Positions 44,861-59,800 of a DNA stretch of 64,000 nt are shown in pieces. The stretch spans positions 25,817 through 89,816 of the forward strand of contig NMRA01000727.1 of NCBI GenBank assembly GCA_002633005.1, given 5' to 3'. The stretch is from Phoronis australis. Lineage: Eukaryota > Phoronida > Phoronidae. The position numbers and the translations under genes are program-made. Every line of letters starts with the position of its first letter. Within the stretch, counting starts at the first letter, position 1. The notes beneath the pieces were generated by a model that saw only the letters and a program-made list of their open reading frames with translations, ran no database searches and was not told the origin of the DNA.

Positions 44861-47800
44861 GTAAACACCTTGCTTCACTACAAAATTGTGAACTCGTACG
44901 TACTCTACTCATTTGTCTTGCTCTATTCCTATCGATTTTCATATTTAGATTAAAAACAGAAACTGTTTCAAGACCATTTCCTAGCCGTCTGCTTGCCAGT
45001 GTTTCCCGTGCGTGTAAACATATGAGTGGCTCGTCACGCTCCTTTTTGGTCCCGCCTCTCATAATCTTGCCCAAGTTGGCCCTACATCTAATCGTGACGG
45101 GATAACTTTACGTCACCGCAAATAGTCATTCGCTCTCTGCAGAAGAGTTATATCCCTTTTCGCTAGTACTGAACATCATTGGGGTATACATGTTTTCAGT
45201 AGCTCAATGGAGTCTGGTTGGGTAATCATTGAATGATGGCTTAAGAATGGTCTATATCTGCAAAAATAATAATGATTAGTAAACTGATGTGTGTGTATCG
45301 GACCGGGAAAAAATAATTCAATGTCGAACTTTCTCATTGTATCCATTTCCCTTCCTTCCTCCTGTTGGCTTAGTGACCTAACCGATATTCGGTACTGTCT
45401 GGTTATCCCACAATGCACTGCAATTGAATATAGTCGGGGACCAGGCAACGACATCGACATTAGCACTCTAAAATGGCAATGCGCAAGTGAACACTGATGA
45501 AATGGTGGATAAACAGTAAATTTTGTGCATTTTATTGTGCTCACATTTACAAATGAGGTTGTACAACAATGTAAATTATATTGCATGAAATAGTCAAAAG
45601 TTAAAAGGAATAAACTGCCTGCTTTGCCGGCTAACGTAGGTCCAACTGATTGACGTTGAGCAAGAGTATAATAAAGGATATTAAGGTAAGCTTCGTTAAA
45701 CAAGTTAGTTCATCAGGTCTATTTTTTCATTCTATGCACGAGGCTAGAACCGGAGAATTCAGTTTCAAAGAGTAGTCATGAGTCTGGTGCCTTGTCCTGG
45801 CGTATTCACTTCCTAACGCAATGGTGACTGAAATACGTTAAAATGATATAAAACTGAGATCACACAATGACACCTCACTGCATTTGTGAGCTCCGCATCT
45901 GCTGTGACCATTTACCATGATGATCTTTTCGAAGCCTAGGCAATAAGGGGATCTCACTTCTATTACTCGCTTGCGGCAATGTGCTTTGCATCCCACCGGG
46001 ACTATTCACCTCCAAGGTCTCTTTGAAAACCAGGGGAAATACTGCCTGGTTCAAGGTTGTTTGAACGAAATTTTATGGTGTTCTTGAAAAGTATTTTCCT
46101 GAAATGGGCTTAAAGAAATATCTGCAATTAATGTATAGCCATTTCCCTATCATAAAACATTTTCATTGTTACAGTCAGTTGATAATTTTGGAAAACAATA
46201 GATGACTTCATGGTGAAATCAAGTGTCGTTTAACTTGACTCAGTTCCTCTCCGTGATTTTCTGTTGCAGAATTCATCCAATTCGTGCAAAACCAGGAAGA
46301 ATGTCGCCAGAAGTGGTTGGCTGCCGAGTCTTTCATCGGCGACCTCCAACGCAAGATGAAGGATATAGAGGCTCAGAACAGTGCCCTGGAGACCAAGCTG
46401 AAGCATGCCCGCAGCCAGTTGAACATTGAGATGGACCGAAGGACAAAGGCAGAGCAGCAGAAGGAAGTATTGGTAAGTCATAGTTGTCAAGCCTCCCGAT
46501 TGGATAGTTCTGACTCTGATTAATTGACAAAGCCTCCTGATTGGATAGTTCTGACTCTTATTAGCTGACAAAGCCTTCTGATTGGATAGTTGTGGCTCTG
46601 GTTAGTTGCCAGGTCATTTTAGTGTTCTCATTCTTGTGATGGAGATCTGATTCTCTTTTTTCTAAAAAGAATTGACTGTACACGCCTTGTTCCTGCCAGC
46701 ACTGGTAGTTCGTCGGTACCCAAGTCGTGACTGATGGCTCATATTGGGGGGGTGGGAGGGGGGCAAGTTGACGGAGAATTTATGCTGCTGTCATTTTGGA
46801 ATTTGAAAGGTTGGTGGATCGTCTAAACTCGTCATTTGATTGACTAAGCAGGCTCAACCGGCTACAACATCTAATTCATCTTTGAGCCAGAAGTAGTCAT
46901 TTAGAACCAATCATATGTTTTACCAGCTGACCCGACAGAAACCGTGACATCGATGAAGTGCAGCTAGTGCCCAGGATCATTGTACTCACTACACCTTTGC
47001 GGCTTGTGACAATTTCCTCAGGTCTATATCTGTAGTGCTATGCCAATTATTGAACATTTAAACATCTCGCCTTTCAGGAACGACAGATAGACATTATTAA
47101 AGAGCTGCTGAATGATAAACACAAGAACAACAAGTCTGTGCTAAATGACGAGGACCGTGAGAAGCTGGCCTTCTTGAGCATGTCTCACCATTCAGCTCAT
47201 GGTGAAACACCTAAAAGGGGGTAAGTAGGTTCAGGGCTCGATGCTTAGCACAGTGACCATTCGCCAAATGTGAGCTGACAAAATTGCCGCATTACGGACT
47301 CCTGTCAAGTACCGCTCTTCTCGGCCATGAGTTAAAATTATAGCGATTGTACAACAGTGGTGCTGTGCGCACGAGGAGTACGTTTCCACAACCACCACAC
47401 ACGAACACTCAAACAGTGACTGACCGTTGGGATTGACAAGAAACCAATCGTTGTTCCTTGTATGGACAGAATTGTTGAATGGAGCACAGACATTAAGTTA
47501 TTGCAATCCATAGACATCGAGGACATTTTTGATATAAAACATGCTATTCAGATAACAGATGCTGACATGTGAATCTCTAGAGGAGGGAAAGCGAGGCTCC
47601 TGACCTGCCTGTGGTACCTGGAGGTGTATTGCTATTTCGTACCTCATGGCATACAGTGTAGGAGAGCCATAATTGTGGACTTTATGACTTTGGTAGCATT
47701 GCAAAATAGCTACAATAGTTTTCAAAATCAATTAAACAGACTCTGACAGAACTCTACTAATCTCAGTATTATTTGACATTTCAGTCCAACTTTTGTCTGA

Positions 47801-50800
47801 CAAATAGCATTTTTGTCGAAGTACAGCATGAGGCTATTGCGCCTAGCTGCTAATTGTTTATGAATTGACTTGCTCATTAAGTTGTTGGTGTTTGACAAAG
47901 TGTGTGGAGCAATGCTTGTTGAAATGTCGAGATTTAGGCCGATTTGAATTAGATTCTTATTAAAAAGAAATTGATATGTAGTGTCGCTTTTGTGTGACGA
48001 AACTTCGTTGAACTCCAGCTTTGTCGATTTTATTTTGAAAACTACTATTTGTGATTACATGTATAGATAATTCCTGCTGCTGGTTCAAAGAGTCCATGGA
48101 TTACAGAACTTTAAAAATGATACTCTAATCTTAGGGATAATAATGAATGGTTTGTTCTCAACAGTGAAATCCTCCTTACGTAGAGTGATCAGTGTTGCTC
48201 TTTCAAATGCATTTATCAAATGTGTTTTTGCATCCTCATGTTTTAGTTTTTAATTCATAAATTTACAATTTCCAATTATACATTGTACATACTAGTAAAA
48301 GATTGGACCGAATGGAGTTCATTGGTCTTTTCAACAGGAAGATTCGGTGGTGCTTGCTCAATTTATTCCAGTACGAACTTAGTGAATCAGCTTTTCGAGG
48401 GACTTTGACAATTTTGAATAACTACTTCTCACACATAAGTATGTAATGTTCTGTGACAGAGCTAGTCGCTTCCTTTTTGTTTACTAATGCCCTCGCCATT
48501 AATTTGTTTTTATCATTTTCAATCTCCATAGCATGGACACGATCATGGAGAGCTCTGCCTCAATTCTGTCCCCGTCTGACATCAGCTATGACAAGACAGA
48601 GGACGACCTTGAAACGTCCTACCTGCGCAATGGACGGAAGTGGAAACGGCCCTCCGCCCCACCCATGGAACAGCTTACCCCTCCCAAAAGGACACGGAGT
48701 GGTGATCGGGTGGGTGACATTTAGAAGGACGTTTAAGCCGTTTTGAGGTTGAGCTTGCAACAAGACGTTATGCTCTCAAATTGCTTCACTCTTCATGACC
48801 ATCATATACAGGGCTTGGAATTTTCCGCGGAAATGCGGATTTCCGCTTTTTTCAAATGTTCTGTCCGCGCATTTTATTATATTTCCGCTTAAAAAAAATC
48901 GGATTTGATGTCAAATTTCCGCAGCAAAGTCCTTTCTTACCGCGGCGTTGCAGGCGACGTTCACCTCGAAAAGCGGAAGTTGCTCTGTATGTTTCGGAGG
49001 AACGTAAATTGTCAACATTGCCGGGGAGCTGGGATACCATGGTGGGATTTTCAATGGCGTCTCGTGTGATTGTAAACCACGGTGACAAATACTACGGCTC
49101 TGCAGCCAAAAATGTGTGGGGGTGGGAGTGGAGGATGGATGAGATAAAAAAAACGCAGACGCATGCTACTGATGGTAGTAACGTTTTTTTTTTTTAGTCC
49201 TACCGATTTTTGTCGACGAAAGGTTCACATCGACTATTTCAAGGCTGGGAAGCGCGCATGTTTTGGGCCGTAAAAGTTTCCGCGTTTTTTGTCATTGGTC
49301 ATTCCAAGCCCTGCATATAGTTGCCATCTCCACTGATCTTAGTGACCAATCAACCGTTTAGCCTTTACCATATGTGTAAGCTCTTGTGTACTTGCAGTGC
49401 AAGACAAAGGTGACCTGACAAAATACCGTTTAAATGTCATGACGACTAATTCTGTTAAGAGCAAAATGACTTGTATTAACCATTCAGCAAAATTTTACTA
49501 ACAGAATGACTGTGCCACCTCACTAACCTACCTGTTACCTCCCCTTCATTTCTGGTCATGGGGGAAAACTACTGTCATGGTGAATTTGGCTTCCACCGAG
49601 CCATCATAACAGGGAATTCTGGGTCAATTTGTCTGAATACTTTTGGCTTGTATTTTACCTCATCCCGTAGGGCGAATCTAAACACAGAAGCATTCATCGC
49701 ACGGCTCTCAAGTTTCCAAGATGTCCTTTGAACTTTGTAGGTTTCAGTCTTTATTGAAGTTTTGTAGCCATTACATAAACTTTATGCTTGTACTAGGAAT
49801 TTTAAAATGGCACCCATTCAGTACCCCTTTCAAAGTGTACTCCTTCTAAACATGAGCAGGATACATGTGATATTTCCCAAAGTCCTTGGTAAGCACAAGT
49901 CATAGTGAAGTATCACAGGCTCAGGTCGATTTTGGATGAACATATTTTGGCACTCCAATAATGTGAGCTTCATGACCCGCATAGTCAAAATCATACCCTA
50001 TACCTGTAGCTCCCAGTCCTAAGAAGTAACCCTTGGATCATTCTTAGCCAAGTTTCTGTTACCTGCCATGATTGGTCAGTTTATGTGCTGAGCGTGGCTT
50101 AGGATGAATTCACTTCCCATGACCTTGAATCCTCTCAAATTTTAGTACTAGTAAGGATTAGGTTGAGTCCAGATTTATAGTGATAAGTGTTTTTAATAGT
50201 CATTAACTTTGTTTCTTGTACAGAGTGCAGGGTTTCACGCCCAGATATAATGCTTTCTAAGCCTGTCTTTTTCTTGGCTTGACTCTTCTTGCCATCTATT
50301 TTGATTTTCGTAATAAACATTAAAAATAGGTGTTTTATGTCTAATATTTGAAATTTGATATTGTTTTAGATTTTTTTGTGTCGTTGTTACTTCAGTTGGA
50401 CACAAGCAGTCGAAAGAAACGCAGATCCCTCAATGTTCCTAAAGACGGACCTATTGAAGGCAGCTCTGAGGTAGCATCTCACGGATCAAAGAAGGAGCAG
50501 CGAAGGCGCTCGTCGCGACGGCCGCGTCGCAGTGGCCATGGTTAGTGTTTTCGCAGGAGTCTACTGCATAGTACTGTGGATTCTCTTGTAGATTGGTCTC
50601 AATAGATATTTCCATCTGACAGGGTGTTCTTTCCCCACTCAATCTCTTTCGGTTTGTAATTGCTTTTGTGAAATGCAACTTCATTTTTCACAAAAACCAA
50701 TTGGTCCAGTATAATCCTTGTGTCTTCCACCACTGCCAAGACTCCAGCAAATAATCCTTTAGAAAGTTTCTTATGACTTGTTATCTTAAACTTGCAAAGG

Positions 50801-53800
50801 TATACTTCAAACCACAGACATGTGGAGGAAATGCACATTTCAGTGGACACGCTCGCATAATAAATAAACATGCGATTACTTATTATTCAGTGAATAGAAA
50901 TTGCCTTGGTCTTGTGGTGAGTACACTCATCAATAGCAGACAAGTAATTAATTGGTCTGCTGGGTATATTTGCTTAGGGCTGTTCCAGCAAAATCTGTAT
51001 GGGAGGGGGGAAGGCACTTTTATTTCGTACCCACCGCCCATATTTTTCATTTATTTCTCCAACCCATGACCCATAATTTTTTAATTATTTTTAATAGGTT
51101 AAAATATAAAATCCAACACTTGCAAACAAATTGCCTCCAGGAGGACCTGTTAAGAACTTAGATGATTGACAGACAAGAACTAGTTGTCTTGTCCAATGTT
51201 GTCAAAAATTAAAGTACCCTGTGAACAATACTTTTGGCAGCCACCAGGTGTCTCTGTTCACCATGTGTCTATAATTTCAATGAACATTTTTTCAATTATA
51301 AGGATCTATGAATCTCAAACTGTTTCCACAAACTCTTTTATACTTCTATGTCAAGTGAATATTGGAACTTGTTTATCTTACTCCTCATACTTTTTATTTA
51401 AAAATCATCAATTTTCTTATATGTGTTAACACCAGTTTAGTGTTGCATAACTTTTCAATTCAATAGGACTGCAGACAAGCACTTGGCTCAAATCAAGTTG
51501 CCCATGACTTGATTAATGGCTTAGTGAACATATTGCACTCTGTTCACTGGCAATATGGGCTTTTTGTATTGGGATAAGTTGGGATATATGCCAATCGCAT
51601 TTTTGAGTTTTGATTTCTTTGGAGATGTGTTGGCTGAATTAACCAACATGTCAACGTTAACAGATCAAAAAATACCGCCCATTTTTAATGCATCACTTCT
51701 TACAGGAACGACCATCCATAATTTGAGTTATTTTCTGAAGACCACCACCCATGAATTTTTATTTCTACTGCCGTCCCCCCCTCCCACACGGATTTTACTG
51801 GAACAGCCCTTACAGCAGGTTACATAAATTAATAGTTGTGCGAGTATACTCACCCACTGCAGGATAAGGGTTAACATCCTGCATCCATGAGTATTTGTCA
51901 AGTTTGATCCAACTTTCTTCCATCGTAGTTGCAGCCCACACCACAGCAGTTATACTTTGTCGGCATTGGAAGGGTGAATAGACTAATACAGCCAGGATAA
52001 ACTTGTAAAGAATACGACGACAACAAAGAACATTTGGAGCTCTAGTGTTGCGAAAAATGTGAGGCTATAAAAGTGCAGTGCTGTGGGTAAATGCTCCGAG
52101 ACTCAAGTGTCACTGTGTAATCTGATACGACCCTAATGGGGGTATTGTTGTTTATATGTGGCATTAGTTACTTCTAGAATTTCCATTCATATATCTCTGC
52201 AGCCACAATTCAACACAGTGGTGACTCTGATGACAGTTTCTGGGGAGTGGGCAGCTTTGCCAGCCGAAACAACAATGCTGCCACAGCAGCTCCCCCTAAA
52301 GGCATCCTGAAGGAGATCCAACAGATGGAGACACCAACCAACACTAATAACAATGCCGAGTGAGTCTTTAATTACCCCTTGTCCATCTTAAATGTTTACA
52401 GTCCCCTTGGATGTCTTATTTGTTTGATCGGCATTACCTAATGCAGTGTTGAACTGGCCGTTAGTGTAAACGCCCACCCACTGACTCCTGAAAAGGTCTT
52501 TAAATGCCCATACTATGGTCAACGTTCCCTCCGTGATATTCAAGTTCCTAATTTGAGCTGCCTGAACACTGATACGCACGAGTACAACATCTGCTGCTTT
52601 CTTAACTTGCTGTGCTTACATGCATGCATCAACTTCAAACTTTTCAGTTAACTCTGTGTAAAGCATAGACAGGTGCATCTGTCATTTTAATGTTGCAGAG
52701 ATTCGATGATTTTTGCTGACCTTGTCACCGACATCGACGTTAAAGAAAAACATCTTAAAATCAGTTCTCTGATGTCACAAAAAATGAAGGGAACTCTCCT
52801 TGGCCGAAGTATGTCTGTGAAGTCTTATGGCCACACGCAAGTCTTAATTGGTTCAAGCTAAACAAACAGAGCCTCCGTGTTTTAATCCAGATTCCTTGCC
52901 TGTCATAGCGTACTACCTTGCCAGTACTCTTTGACAGTGACCCTCAATACTAGTTCCAAATTGAGTTTTGAATCAAACAGGTCTCTGAGTAATCCATTCT
53001 GAAAAGAAATTCCTTAAACGCCTCTCCTCTATTCCTTGCTAATGTTTGCAGAAGCAGAGAAGATTGCGTTTTACGTGGAAATGGCATAGCAATTGAAATG
53101 ATAGGAAAACATCATGAAATCCTGACTTTGATGATGTTGTAATCAAGGGTGAACATGCATTAGAATAGTATGTAAACTGAAGTAGAACATTATCAAGGAG
53201 ATTAGAGCCCAAACTCATGTGTACACAAATAACATCGTACTCTCATCTGTTTACTATGCCAATCACTAACAGTGGTGAGCATCGATTTTGCCCTTAAGAT
53301 GAAGATCTCCTTTTGTTTAGCTTTAGTTTCCCTTCGGATGACCTAAAAACAAATGAACCCTGTTTTGCACGATTCTAATTTCCTTGCTCTTGATTCAGTA
53401 ACTGCATGACAAATCTTGAGAAGTGACACCTTAATCTCTATTCTCCACCTGCGTGTTATTATGTAATAACCTGCTCTTCGGTCATTTTGCAGTGTTTGCC
53501 CAAAGTTGTCTTTTTTGCATCATTTCATGCATCCAAGCTAAAAAGACACGTTGACTTGAGTTGATGGGTACGTCACCGTGGATGCAGTTTTTGATGAGTT
53601 GTAAGACATAAACGTGAAGAGATGAGATTCACCCGCTATTTTCTTTGTTATCGGTGTAAAAATTCTCCCAGATTCACGTGATTTTTTCCAGTCTACATTG
53701 TCTATCATCCTGTATAGTATTATAATTGCTGGACCGTTTCCTTGGATCCTGAGTAACTGAAATGGACCCAGAATCCTGTGTAAGGTTTTCAGAACTGCAG

Positions 53801-56800
53801 GGCGAACACAGTTTTATGACAACTGCCAGCTATAAGACGGGATTAACAGTTTCTGCGATCCGAAGGCGACTGCTCACATACGACTGTCACTAAAGGTTGT
53901 TACGGCAACACCCACTGCGCTGTAGAAGTTACAATGACCATGCGTCAACACCATGGTTACCGTTCTAGTACGTGGATGGGGGTCACTACCTCATTTGACA
54001 TCGTGCTGTACTATTTTGTTTGACACTTTGATCAGTATTTGGATTTGAAGATTCGTAGTATTATTCCATGTTTGTTTAATTGATTTGGATATTTACAGCA
54101 GCTTTTGAAAAATCTACCTCTTGGCATAAATTCAGTGGCCAATGCTAGCACACTTTTTAGTGTCAGACATTTCAGATTAAAAAATTTCTGTTACACTCAA
54201 CCATCTGTAAACGCCAGGGCAATGGCATGGTCATGTATGGGCAGTCGCTATGATCCCTTTGTTACATTGCTCACGCAGCAAGAGGGCGCCGCATGTTACC
54301 CAACTATTCATGCATGCATCAACTAACTAACATGTCAGTGACGTGTGTCTCAGGGCACGCTATCTTTGCAGGACGCCAAGTCTTAACCGGGCTGGCTCAG
54401 CAAGTCGGCTTAACAGAGCGCACATCTTTGTCTCCAAGACGGTGATGAAGCCAGAAACATGTATACCGGTAAGGCAAGCTATTTCATTATTTATTGAATG
54501 AAGTTATATATGAAACAAACGAAAAAGGAACGTCATTCATACCCACACCCATGCAAACGCAAACAGTTAATCAGTCAGTGTTATTTCCCGGGAAAGTTTT
54601 GAGAGCTTTTTCAATTGTATTCCTCCACATTACAATATTTCGAAAGTGAAAAATTATTAGGTATTGCTTTGTACTACTACTACTGGTAAGCTGAGACGCA
54701 ATACTGTCTTTAGGTCAGAAGGCCAGATAGGTTAGTATTTATACTGTGAGTGGCATACTTGTCACCGAGATTTGTCTTCAAAATCACACATATGTTGTAT
54801 ATAGATAGAAGTTTTGAAAGATTACTCAGTTCTGTCTTCCTAGAGTATATAGTGTAAACAGTCTGAAAGTAATTGTTGTGCCCACTGTTTGGTGGACGTT
54901 AACAATTTTTGAAGCATTCCTCCAATGTAGTGCATTGAGGACCCATTTCTTTGTTATTGCTGTTGGAAATGTTATCTGTTGGCCAAAGCATTGATGTACA
55001 GGAACAGATGTTAGTAGTGGTAATGGCTGGTTCTAAGCAACTGGCATCATCTACTGGGCTGTACACATTTGTGGAAATCGCTTAGGATTTCTGTTGAACG
55101 GTCCTTGTGGGATTTGTTTGGATTTCATGTCTGAATTATTTCAAAATGTTGACTTATCAAATGTCTCTTGATTACCTCTGCTTATCTTTAATTTTTATGC
55201 GCCCACATATTTATATGTGGACGCATTATGCCGTCATCTCTGTCCGTCCGTCCGTCCGGGTGGCGTCCGGCGTCCGCTGCTCTATCTCCAAAACCCTTTG
55301 ACATACGTTCATGAAACTTGGCACATATGTTCCATTCATGAATGGGTTGGCATGTGCGAACTTTTGGACGGATCGGACTACCGTTGTGCCCCCTAGTGGC
55401 AATTTTAATTTTTTTACGCTTACCTTTGTATCTTCACAAGTCCTTAACGGATTTTCATGAAATTTGGTATGTAGGCACCTATTAGTGAGATGATGCTATC
55501 CTCCCGTTTTCAGATGGATTCAACATAGTTTGCGCCACCTAGTGGCCAGTTTTAGTGTTTTTGAGTCTGTTTTTGTGCGTCCACCCCTCTATCAACCAAA
55601 CCGCTCAAGGGATGATTGTGAAAATTGGCATGTATATGCTTACTATGTAGAGGACGGTTGTCGATGATTTTCCGACGATTTCGACTACTGTGGCGCCTCC
55701 TAGTGGCAGTTTTTTTTTTTTTGCGCCTATGGCTGTATCTCCTAAACCGTTCGCAGGATCTTTACGAAATTTAATAAGTGTATTTATATGATGTTAACAA
55801 CAGACGATGACGACTTTTGGACGGATCCGCCTACCAGTGTGCCCCCTAGTGGCAATTTTATTTTTTTACGTTTACCTCTGTATCTTCACAAGTCCTTAAC
55901 GGATTTTCATGAAATTTGGTATGTAGGCACCTATTAGTGCGATGACGCTATCCTCCCGTTTTCGGATGGATTCGACCTAGTTTGCGACACCCAGTGGCCA
56001 TTTTTACTGTTTTTGAGTCTGTTTTTTGGCGTCCACCCCTCTATCAACCAAACCCCTCTAAGTATGATTGTGAAAATTGGCATGTATGTTCTTACTATGA
56101 AGAGGACGGTTGACGCTGAATTTCCCATGACTTTGATTACTGTGGCGCCTCCTAGTGGCAGTTTTTTTTTTTGCGCTCATGGCTGTATCTCCCAAACCGT
56201 TTGCAGGATCTTTACTAAATTTAGCAAGTGTATTTATGTGATGTTGACAACGGACGATGACGACTTTAGGATGATTCTGACTACCGGTATGCCTCTAGTG
56301 GCAATTTTAGTATTTTACATTGACCTCTGTATTTTCATAGGTCTTCAGGTGTATACTTTGTGTTACTTCGTGACTATGAAGGAAAAGTTCCAAGTAGAAA
56401 TTTGTTTCTGGCATTCTAATGCTGTGCTAATGTCGTATGTTGGTAAATTTGTTTTTAATTCTATGTTTCTGTGTTGCTTTAAGAAACTGGTGTATAGGAT
56501 GTGCTTGTATTATGAAGATTACTCACATTTTGCCCCTAGCCTATTGAGGAGACAATGTTCACGCCTTTCCATTTTGCTAAGTACAACATACATATATATG
56601 CCCTCTACTGGCCACTTTATGGTACCAATAAACAACCCTAGAAGGATACCGTTTGCGGTGCAGTTGTGGGCGCATTTCAACGCTCTGCGTTGCTCTTGTT
56701 TAATTAGTTTTTCTTTTTCTGTTGATAAAGTTGGTGTTACCTGTCCATGAAACCTTTTTTCGTTTAAAGTGCCTACGTTTATGTACATGTCGGGTAGCAT

Positions 56801-59800
56801 CTACCATATCCAAAATCAGTCCCGAACCAACGTGTCCTGCATTTCACAATGCTCTTGCTCACCTGAGAATTTTTGCAGTTGCAGACACTAAGCAGGGAAA
56901 ATTTTAGGAGTGCGCCCTGCATCTTTGGAGCAAAAACAATTTTAATGACGCACTTTTGATTTATACTTAGCTCGGGCCAACGGGCACACTATTATTGGAA
57001 TCGAAAAAGAACAAGAGACTTGCGATCCACAAGTCCTCCAAAGTGGCCCATAGACTTGTGGCTGTGTGGATCAATTCACCCATACCCACGTTTTTTCTAA
57101 AATGATCCCTAACAAAGGGCAGAGGAGAAGATTCTGTTCATTCTTTCATCACTTCCAGTGTGGCAAGCGCATCAAGTTTGGTAAACCTGCGATGAAATGC
57201 AAAGACTGCCGGGCCACATGTCATCCCGATTGTAAGGACAGGGTACCTCTGCCGTGTGTGCCTAATGCTGCCGGAACACCCAACGCTAAGGTCCAGGTGA
57301 GATGCAAATATATTGCACTCTTTTGATCGGTGCTCTGAATGTTGAATGGCTTGCAATGTCAACGAATTGCTCACATAAAGTCAATGTCTCTGTGATTTCC
57401 AGCTGTAGGAAACAATATAAACTTAAACCGTCTTGAGAAATCAAGTTGGCAATGCTCTTATATCTCTAGACCCCAAAAAATATGCATCCGCATGTTCGCA
57501 ACATCTGGTGTAAATGTTAAATGCTGCTCTGTTGAACGGGATAAAAATATAGTGATTCTCTCTTGTTGTTAAACACTTTCTCCTATTTTTGCATGTTCCT
57601 TGGATATCTTGGGCCTTTTTTCTAAGATTCTGTAGCCGAAAGTCAGGGCTTGAAATTTTTCACTTTTAAGAGAATTTCCTCTTTTTGTTTCTATTTAATC
57701 TTATTTGATTCACTGTTTCCTCTTTTTTCATATCTTTTTATCATTATTTCAACATTTTTCTTGCAAGAACGTTTAATTAAGTTAATGAATTTTATATCAC
57801 ACAAAAATATCTCTTTCAAACAAGCCTGTTTATTTGTGGAAGGATACATCACTTGGAAAATTTTCCTCTTTTTTGTCATTGGTGATTTCAAGCCCTGAAA
57901 AGTGGATTTTTTGTCTTTGGTTCTTAGTCTGCTCTTGATCAGGCTACGGATTTCTGTTTTGCTATGAGATGTAAAGAGTTTTTTACTTTTAACGCTATCC
58001 TGATTTCGTGATGGGGGCTAAGCCATCCATAGATTAATTTTTAGCTAAAAGACAATAAATTTACTGTCGAGAAACTGCCCCCACATGTTGATCAAGCTTC
58101 TTCTCTGTAGTGAATTTATTTTATATAATTACCAATAATTGTAGTCTAGGGGATATCCTCTTTGTCAGGATTTCCTGGGAGGCCAATCCTTTATGCCAGT
58201 TGCCAACAAATGATTGATATTCACTTTAAGTTGCACACTGAGTGACTCATCAATTCTTAAACCAGTGTATTATGTAAAGTTGGAGAGCAATTTTGTCAGT
58301 TTTGCCTTTTGGATGCCAAAACAGCTTTTGTGTTTAACGCAAAAACTTTTTTAAAATACTATAAACATTGAGCAAAAAGACTTAAATTCACTGTAAAAAC
58401 AGCAATCATTTAAATTTTAGAACAGCATAGTCTGTGATTAACTGTGAATTATGGTGCGTGGGCTGATAATTGGACTTGTCCTTATTGTACTACTATTTGA
58501 AAGTGCGTTCTCCTGTTTCTTAATACAAAACATAAATTTAAAATCATATGATGTCGCTGATCGCTGTAATGTTGTCTGCAGGCCGTCATCCAGGATCACG
58601 TGCCTAGCAACCCTCCGTACATCCCCGGCATTTTGATTCACTGCGTCAACGAGGTGGAGTCTCGTGGCCTGACTGAGGTTGGCATCTACCGCCTGTCCGG
58701 CTCTGACAAAGACGTCAAAGATCTGCGTGATAAGTTCCTACGCAACAAAGGCTCGCCGAACCTCGTGAGTTTAGTTTTACATTTTTAGTAGTAAAACCAC
58801 AAACGTGTTTCTGAAAACAGACGCGTAACCAGGGCTCGACGCTATTAAAATCGCCAGGTCGCATTTTGCGACCTAGCCAAAATCCCAGGTCGCATTTTCA
58901 AAATCCAGCTCGCATTCGTAAATGCCAGGTCGCAAAATTTTCCCGCCATTTTAACGCGCCAAAATAGATTTTTTAGATCATCGAGAAAATGTTTAGATTA
59001 TGCTCTTACCTGCAGCGTTAAATGCTCACAAATTTCGGATCTCAAAATTGACTTCATTCATGCAGGTACGGCCTTACTGTTCTTCACGACCGCCATTGAA
59101 AGTCTCTAGAGCGCAAGCCTAGTTGCCGGCGTGAAAGTTGAATCAGTGCTCTCTAACTGACTTGTGCATTCGAGTAGCTAAATTTGCGAAGTGAAAAGGG
59201 AGAAAATGCCCGTTGAAAAAAGTATCTGGGATTTTGTTAGATCTGGTCTGCTACTGGCCGTCATCAAAGTCGTTAACGATTCAAACTAACTCGGGTAATC
59301 GCGAGTTTGCTCTTCAATACCTTCCAAGTACGGGAAAAAATAGGTCAGTCGCAAAACGACACGCACGTCACTAGTGTTAACTTTCTTTCCGAGGTATAAA
59401 ACAAAGCCGAGATTTGGTTTTTACATATTGTGAAAAGACGTTTTTGAAAACTGAAGTTGTGTAAAATGAAACTGACACACACCATATAAGCTGCGTGTCA
59501 ATTTTAAACCACACGCGGTCGTTTGTAGTGCGCAATGATGGGCGCTAGCTTGAACTGTGGGCGCTTAATTAGAAATTCTCAAAATTTCAGGGGGGACTTT
59601 TAATAGATCAGTGAGCGCTTATTATGAAACACTTTAAAGGTAGGGAGTAGGCTTGTGCGTGAGCATAGTCGTTAACCTCAGTGTTTGCGGTAATAAGATA
59701 TTAAAACGCTGCAATGGTAAAAACGTTATAATAATACGATTTTGCGAGGCAAACTCCATCTGGTAGGGATGACTTTCTGGATATCGTTACCAACTACATT

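Noticed and set aside
45176-45703. 175-codon minus-strand frame in RACGAP1 intron 1
   Set aside because: No recognisable domain, no splice context, odd composition; most likely chance.
56013-56750. 245-codon plus-strand frame, the longest in the window
   Set aside because: It lies almost entirely in the tandem-repeat element of RACGAP1 intron 7, has no domain, and its composition follows the repeat.
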